A model generated the notes under the pieces. The model was not told the origin of the DNA. It did not search any database and was given only the letters and a program-made list of their open reading frames with translations. From Persicaria tinctoria (lineage: Eukaryota; Streptophyta; Magnoliopsida; Caryophyllales; Polygonaceae), in the NCBI GenBank assembly GCA_037127255.1, contig JBANSL010000003.1, positions 16,333,314-16,397,313 of the forward strand: a stretch of 64,000 nucleotides of DNA. Reading direction: 5' to 3'. The translations under genes and the position numbers were made by a program. Within the stretch, counting starts at the first letter, position 1; each line of letters begins with the position of its first letter. Of this stretch, positions 58,303-64,000 are shown one piece after another.

Positions 58303-58784
58303 TAACACTAGTTACAAATACGGAGTAATAAGGAAAAAAATTCTCTTTTTTTGTGAGCAATTTCCCCTCCAATTTTATAAATAGTTAAATGTATCCCAAC
58401 ACAATATTTGATTTCTATTCTATAACAACCTTACAACTATTTTGTTGTAGCCTGTAGGAGGGAGAGGGACTAGGGAGCAAGCAATTGAAATAACTAATCA
58501 TTTAATTATTTTTAATACAAGGATAACTCGTGAAGGTAAACCCAACCCAATTAACATATTATATAGATGAGAACGTATATTGACATATTGATTTATTATA
58601 GATTACTTGTAATGAAGCTTCTTGCATCTTATTATAATCTATCTTTAGGAACTTTAAAAAATGTAATTAAAAAATACCGTTTATCTTTTAGTAGTTAGTA
58701 GTTAGTAGTATGAAACTTCTACTGTTCTACGTCTTATTGTGATTTCCTACTCAATATATTTTTCTAAACTATATCTATTTGGTC

Positions 58785-59155
58785 CAGGGACGGATCTAGG
58801 GGTGGGGTGGGTTTTGCTACAGCCCACCCCAAAAATCCAAAATATATATAATAGGAAGAAGCTACCGAACACAAAGTCTACTGAGTGCCGTTGGTTGCCT
58901 CTTTGTTCTAACTGAAAGGCCGCCCGTGTTCGAATCACACGGGCCCTATTTTTTCTCCTTTTCTACATTTGTTCTGACTACTTTTGAGGATGCATGTACT
59001 GATGTCTACAACATATATATATATATATGGTGCTTATATATGTAATTTTTTTGGGGTCTAATTAATATATATGTGATATTAATACATATTAATAACTTTA
59101 AAAAAAAATCATTTTTATCAGCCTACCCCGATTTCCATTGCTGGTTCCGTGCCTG
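58785..59155. mobile_element. hAT-type MITE with tRNA-like module
   Basis: 371 bp with TIRs cagggacgga and, inverted, caggcacgga. It has a perfect 8-bp target duplication atttggtc (58777-58784 and 59156-59163). It contains a tRNA-like segment on the plus strand (about 58890-58945) with a box B match (gtgttcgaatcac, 58926-58938) inside a cccgtg...cacggg hairpin. A TA microsatellite follows (about 59013-59028). Confidence 0.93.
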
Positions 59156-59340
59156 ATTTGGTCTACTTGTCGATAATAAAACCCCATTAATTACAACATC
59201 TCATCTTATACGGTTTTAATTTATTTAGGGAGAGAAATAAATATACAACTATTACATTCTTATTTATTACTCAATATACAAATTACAACAAAAAATCTAC
59301 TAATGCTTATTAAAATATTTAAATGATATCCTTTATTTAA

Positions 59341-59577
59341 TATTCCCTCCATTAATTGAAATATGTCGTTTTAGGAAGTAAATCATGTTAAAAAAATGAC
59401 ATTTTATGTATTTTGTTATACCTTTTACAAAATTGTTGTTGTAATGATTATGTAGATATTAGTTGTAGTTTTCAAAAAAATAAAAAAATAAGTAATAATT
59501 AGGAGTATTGTATTCTTGTTTGTTTTCATAAAAAATACGCAAAACTCTAAAATGACATATTTTGATTAACAGATATA
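59341..59577. mobile_element. Stowaway-type MITE, diverged
   Basis: The left end (tattccctccattaattg, aaatatgtcgttttag) and the inverted right end (ctatatctgttaatcaaaat, atgtcattttag) form imperfect TIRs. TA flanks are plausible but the right terminus is degenerate. Confidence 0.65.
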
Positions 59578-60029
59578 GCCAATGGCTCCGTGAAGTCTAT
59601 CCGCTAGTAATCCCTAGTTCTTTATGTGCGTCTCCCTTTGATTAGTCGATTTATTTGTCATGTTGGCTTTGTTTTTGCAGTGTAGGATAGCTTGTATGTT
59701 TCTATTATTTTTGCATTTTTCTTTCCGTCAATTGCTTCATGTTATTTTTTTTTGCCATTTACTTATGTTATTTGATTCTGATTATAAATGATGGTTAGTC
59801 TATTTGCCGATTTGTCCGATCTCTCGTCTTCTTTATCCTTGTCTAGAAAATCGAATTTATATCATGATATTAAAAAAAAAAAAAAAATGCCCAACTCTAA
59901 AGTTGCAATGTCTCCCTTTTTAACTGTTGTCTTATTTTCCGGGTAAAGACGACTATGGACTGACAGATCGACTGCGTAGGCTGAGATTAAATTAAAAATG
60001 GGATCGGGTTGTTTTGGATGAACCACTGA

Positions 60030-60232
60030 ACCGGTCCCTCCCTCCCTCACCACTCTCAGCCTCTCTCCCTAAACACAAACACCACCTTGCCTAATTGCAT
60101 TATCGGGAGTCCGTACCACACCATTACCAAACCCTAGCCCCCTTCCTCTTCCATCATCATCCTCTCTCCTCTCCGATGACATCCCATCGCCGCTCACATG
60201 TCGCCGCTCAGCTCTGTACCCCTCCTCTTCGG
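60030..60232 (+). promoter_or_regulatory. 5' leader exon of the F-box/kelch gene, with uORF
   Basis: A pyrimidine-rich leader (ccctccctccctcaccactc near 60037) leads into an exon ending at a gtaagc donor (60233). The likely acceptor is ttcttcag at 61702-61709. An ATG at 60176 opens an upstream ORF that, across this splice, would encode 31 codons and stop at 61743-61745. The transcription start is inferred. Confidence 0.55.
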
Positions 60233-61787
60233 GTAAGCCCTCTATTGACCCTTCCTTTTCACTGTTGGATGTCGTGTATTTTGAATTTTTGCGAGATTCA
60301 TCTGATTTTTGGTGATTGTGCCTGAGACTAACTTTATTCGGGCAAATCGATTCAACAATTTCTGTTTTGAGGCTTTAAATGACTTTGTTATGCAATTTCC
60401 AATCCGAATCCGTGGCTTGCTTGGAGAGGTGTTGAGATTTCAGATTAGATGTAGCCCGTGTAGGTTTGGCTTCCTTTACAGTTTGAATAACCTTTCGGCA
60501 TTGGGGATTTGTATTTCAGTTTCCTTAACTGTTGACATCGGGTCAACTAGAAATGTATGTTCAGTTTCAAATACCGGCCTTTTATAGCTTAGTCTGGTAG
60601 TTGACCAAGGAGATTGAAACTTGATACTTTAGGCAGTCATTTGTTTTGGAAATAAATTTATAAGAAAGTTAAGTATTTTGAAGAACTTGAATATAGTACA
60701 AGGAAATAGAGTCTCCGAACTACTTGCTACATGTCCCAGACTCCTACCATCTGGAGGTCTGTCTTAAGAAACTTTAGTCAGTGAGGTATGAAAAAATTTA
60801 CACACCCAGATATAAATCCCATAAGAAATTGGATTATTTGAGAGACCATTGCACAGGGTCTGATTTTTGTTTGCTTGTTGGTCAACTATACAAACTATTT
60901 GTTAGTTACTTCATCTTTTAGTAGTCGATTATAGCCCTCGGTTATGTAGGTAATAAGCAGAAGCAAATAAATCAAACTGTAGATTGCTTTCCACCCGCCA
61001 CTGCCTGAATAACAGTTTATGATCTATTATCCTAGATTGCATGCTTATTTCAATGGCATACCTGCTTAGTTCATTCTTTCATTTGTCAGGCTTCCTTATC
61101 TTTATGTTTCACAAACAATTTCATGTATGGGATTTTATGTTTGTGGAGATATATCTGATGATCTGTGTAATTTCATTTTTTGTTTGCCATGTCTCTGGTT
61201 CTTATGTGTCTGATTATTTGGATATTATGTGGGCTTTTGGAAGATTGAATGTTTTCTCATTTTCTTTTTGTTTATGGCAATCTTTGAAATGAAGAATGTC
61301 AGCTTCTCGTGCCTCTTTATATGTTGTTTAATGTTTTTTTTTTTTGGAAAAAGAGGAGCTTCTTCTTTCTTTTAGTGCCTTTTATACTTGAAACATTTTT
61401 CTGATGATAAGGAATAGTAATTTTCCGTCTTTGGTCATTTGGGGTAATGGAATTTCAGTATTGTGTTTGTCCTTTAGAAAACTCCTTCCTGGTTTTCTGG
61501 CAATTTGTGATAATAATTGTAGCCTCATTTTTGCGCGAACCTAATATTTTTTATTATTTCTTTCTCTGCGTTACCTGTAATTTGATCCCTGATTGTCTTC
61601 TCTTATCAGGTCTTTTGAAATTTGATTCAAATGGGTTTATTTTTTACCAAAGGATCCCATTGGTAACATTATCATGTGAACAATTTGGTGATTGATTCAT
61701 CTTCTTCAGTGTTGGCTCATGGTTCTGGAATGGTTTGCATTCTAGTTTGAGCAGCAAATGCACTTTTTGTAAGGTTTAGGCAAAAGC

Positions 61788-61805
61788 ATGCCAAATGCTT
61801 CCTGA
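61788..61805 (+). promoter_or_regulatory. uORF overlapping the F-box/kelch start codon
   Basis: ATG at 61788 opens a 5-codon ORF (MPNAS, TGA at 61803-61805) that overlaps the main ATG at 61795 in another frame. Another 4-codon uORF (MHFL) starts at 61759. Both lie in the second leader exon. Confidence 0.6.
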
Positions 61806-63540
61806 CAGATATTCTGGGGAAGATCTCCTAGCTCAGGATACTGAGGCTCAGGGTGTCACAAAGTGCCTTGCCAGAAGTGTCAGTCAGAAGTCGAGGAAAA
61901 AAAATCATAGGAATGAAGGAAACAGCGAAGACACTGGAAAGGGGGTTTCTTTGAGGTGTCTTAATTTGTATGGTAGAGGCTTTGGATGCAAAGTAGGGGC
62001 TGATACAGGAGATGAGTCTGGAGATCCAAATAGTCGGAGGTCAAGTACCTCTGAAGAAGGGAGGGGATTCAGGTCTGTGTGTGGATCTGAAGAAATCAGT
62101 ATGGATTGCTTTTCGTACTCAAGGAAGGACAGGTCTAGAAAGAGGAGCAATGGAAGGGATCCAGAACCTGACAATGTGCAGAGACACGAGAAGATGGATC
62201 CTTCGCTGCCAGATGATATTATAGAAATGTGTTTGATGAGGCTACCACTGACAAGCCTTATGAATGCTCGACTTGTTTGCAAGAAATGGAGACACTTGAG
62301 TACAGCACCTAGATTTATGCAGATGAGAAGGGAAAGTTCATATCAGACACCATGGCTGTTTCTGTTTGGTGCTGTGAAAGATGGTTATTGTTCTGGGGAA
62401 ATTCATGCATTTGATATAGCTCTCAACCGATGGCATAGGCTGGCAGTGGAGTTTCTTAAAGGGAGGTTTCTCTTCTCTGTTGCTGGTTTTTCGGATGAAA
62501 TTTATATCGTTGGAGGGTGCACCAGCTTGAGTAATTACGGGAAGGTAGATAGAAGTGCATTCAAAACACACAAAAGTGTGTTGGTGTTCAGCCCAGCAAG
62601 CAAAACATGGCATAGAGCAGCGCCAATGAAGCATTCTAGATCGTCTCCCATTCTTGGCATTTCAGAGGTCAGCGCTGATTTCTGTGTTCACTCTCAGCAT
62701 AGTCAGCAGGAAAGACGTGTTCTTAGGTCCCGGGTAGGCGGGGCATCAGAAGTGTACGAGGATCCTCACAGACTCTCTGTGAGACGACATATGAGAAATG
62801 GGATCAATGAAAGTGAGGGCGGATCAACATCCTTCAGAAAGCAAAACAAATCTACGAGACAAAAGAACAATGATATCAATAACTGCAAAGATCACAGGAG
62901 ATTCGTGCTAATTGTTGTGGGTGGACATGGATCCTGGGATGAACCGCTCGATACCGGAGAAATGTATGACTCTGCATCAAACAAATGGATTGAAATCCAG
63001 AAACTGCCTGTGGATTTCGGCATTGTTTGCAGTGGAGTCATGTGCAAAGGAATGTTCTTCGTTTACTCGGAAACCGACAGGCTCATTGGATATGACATCG
63101 CAAGGGGCTACTGGGTCGGAATCCAAACCTCTCCTCCACCTCCTCGTGTCCACGGATACTACCCAAAAATGGTCTCAGGTAACGGTAGGCTATTCATGCT
63201 TTCAGTATCCTGGTGTGAAGGTGAAGGCCAAATAGGCAGGCGAAACAAAGCCATCCGGAAACTGTGGGAGCTCGATCTCGTCTGTCTCACCTGGGCCGAG
63301 GTGTCGACCCATCCCGACGCTCCAATGGATTGGAATGCCGTGTTTGTCGCCGAGAAGGGTTTGCTATTTGGGGTGGAGATGTTCAAGATATTTGGCCAGG
63401 TCTTGGATTTCTTCACTGTGTGTGATGTGTCTGACAGCGACAAGGCGATAAGCTGGAGGCACATCTCGAAAAATCGGGTGGCTAACGATCTTGACGCTTC
63501 TTCTTCCATGACTAAGACAATGTCCGTGCTGTATCTTTGA
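61795..63540 (+). CDS. F-box/kelch-repeat protein, CFK1 (At5g42350)-like
   Basis: One coding exon of 581 codons. Residues 1-130 are polar and basic (RKKNHRNEG, SRKRSN). The F-box occupies about 136-178 (LPDDIIEMCLMRLPLTSL, ARLVCKKWRHL). Kelch-type blades follow: FSDEIYIVGGCTS at about 233-245, SPASKTWHRAAPMK, VLIVVGGHGSWD at about 370-380, and MYDSASNKWIEIQKLP. A low-complexity basic linker separates the kelch blocks (about 310-365). F-box proteins are substrate receptors of SCF ubiquitin ligases; kelch propellers bind the substrate. From memory the closest Arabidopsis proteins are At5g42350/At5g42360, CFK1-type regulators of hypocotyl growth. The gene has a leader exon and a 1.5-kb 5'UTR intron. 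ATG 61795 was chosen as the first in the long frame; a later start at 62101 or 62194 is possible. Confidence 0.87.
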   Translation: MLPDRYSGEDLLAQDTEAQGVTKCLARSVSQKSRKKNHRNEGNSEDTGKGVSLRCLNLYGRGFGCKVGADTGDESGDPNSRRSSTSEEGRGFRSVCGSEEISMDCFSYSRKDRSRKRSNGRDPEPDNVQRHEKMDPSLPDDIIEMCLMRLPLTSLMNARLVCKKWRHLSTAPRFMQMRRESSYQTPWLFLFGAVKDGYCSGEIHAFDIALNRWHRLAVEFLKGRFLFSVAGFSDEIYIVGGCTSLSNYGKVDRSAFKTHKSVLVFSPASKTWHRAAPMKHSRSSPILGISEVSADFCVHSQHSQQERRVLRSRVGGASEVYEDPHRLSVRRHMRNGINESEGGSTSFRKQNKSTRQKNNDINNCKDHRRFVLIVVGGHGSWDEPLDTGEMYDSASNKWIEIQKLPVDFGIVCSGVMCKGMFFVYSETDRLIGYDIARGYWVGIQTSPPPPRVHGYYPKMVSGNGRLFMLSVSWCEGEGQIGRRNKAIRKLWELDLVCLTWAEVSTHPDAPMDWNAVFVAEKGLLFGVEMFKIFGQVLDFFTVCDVSDSDKAISWRHISKNRVANDLDASSSMTKTMSVLYL

Positions 63541-64000
63541 TATTTTTAGCATTCATTGTGAAACCTTGTTGTAAATGTGATGTATCCTTTTGATTTATTC
63601 TCTTCTAGTTTGTTCCCCACTTTCACTTTCAATTTTTGGATGTCTGATTTATGGCCTTGGCCCTTGTGAAAGGTATGTCATTAAACGTTGACACTTGCAC
63701 GTTGTTCGTTCAATTCGTTCAGCTAGTCATGCGATTCCGTCTCATTTCTAATTTTAATTTTTAAGTGACTTTAAAATACACAAAATAGGATTTTTCTATA
63801 CACATTGTGAGTTTGTGACATACATTAGATCTTTTTTTTTTTTTTTTTTTTGGAATATGTGACATCATTTGAGTCAGGTAAATTGAGAGGTTGAAATAAT
63901 CGGCAGATGAACTAACCGGCACAAGCAAATAAAGAAAAAGAAAGACAAAAGAGGACAGAAAGGTAATACCCTTTCGTGATATCTTACCGTCGGGGAGACA
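63541..64000. other. 3'UTR and downstream DNA
   Basis: The 3'UTR of the F-box/kelch gene extends an unknown distance past 63541. A run of about 20 T (63832-63851) followed by ggaatatgtgac could be another retroposon 3' end on the minus strand. No gene is seen up to the window edge. Confidence 0.4.

Overview
This is a eudicot plant nuclear window, AT-rich and dense in transposons. Spliced genes with plant-type introns, chloroplast-targeted photosynthesis genes, an MLO gene, and plant copia, Helitron, hAT, Stowaway, LINE and SINE elements all point this way. An asterid, perhaps Lamiales, is a guess that the sequence alone cannot prove.

Host genes. Five convincing genes are present. (1) A clade III MLO-type seven-transmembrane protein, minus strand, 15 coding exons, 17361 to 13543. 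(2) A small chloroplast membrane protein like Arabidopsis AT1G42960, plus strand, 5 coding exons, 43789-46198. (3) GAPB, the B subunit of chloroplast NADP-glyceraldehyde-3-phosphate dehydrogenase with its redox-regulated C-terminal extension, plus strand, 9 coding exons, 47511-49794. (4) An ER-lumenal canopy/MSAP saposin-like protein ending in KEEL, minus strand, 9 coding exons, 56865 to 53748. (5) A CFK1-like F-box/kelch protein, plus strand, 61795-63540, with a 5'UTR intron and upstream ORFs. From memory, the Arabidopsis relatives of genes 1 to 4 are At1g42560, At1g42960, At1g42970 and At1g42480, so the window appears to keep an ancestral gene block whose spacing has been inflated by transposons.

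Layout. 1-9075: AT-rich intergenic DNA with a long-TIR MITE split by a small copia derivative (1940-2452), a gag-less copia element (2631-5842), a LINE RNase H relic and a Stowaway MITE. 9076-12654: a Helitron-like segment carrying an EGF-like exon, LRR-receptor-kinase exons and a near-perfect inverted repeat of an LRR exon. 12873-13102: a tRNA-derived SINE. 13543-17361: MLO. 17888-22484: a hAT-like element containing a near full-length non-LTR retrotransposon with zinc finger, RT and restriction-like endonuclease (18351-22040, 12-bp TSD) and a Stowaway MITE. 23633-27760: nested AT-rich Helitrons. 28479-29163: a hAT MITE. Near 30183: another Helitron 3' end. 31130-43069: an 11.94-kb young LTR element with 3,318-bp LTRs and no recognisable protein (LARD-like). 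43789-49794: the AT1G42960-like gene and GAPB in tandem. 50282-51430: an RTE-type LINE relic. 51532-53059: a poly(A) retroposon with 13-bp TSD. 53748-56865: the canopy gene. 57265-59577: two hAT MITEs carrying tRNA-like modules and two Stowaway-type elements. 60030-63540: the F-box/kelch gene.

The most unusual objects are the RLE-type retrotransposon, whose 1,091-codon frame is broken only by three TAG codons, and the Helitron with captured exons and an LRR hairpin.
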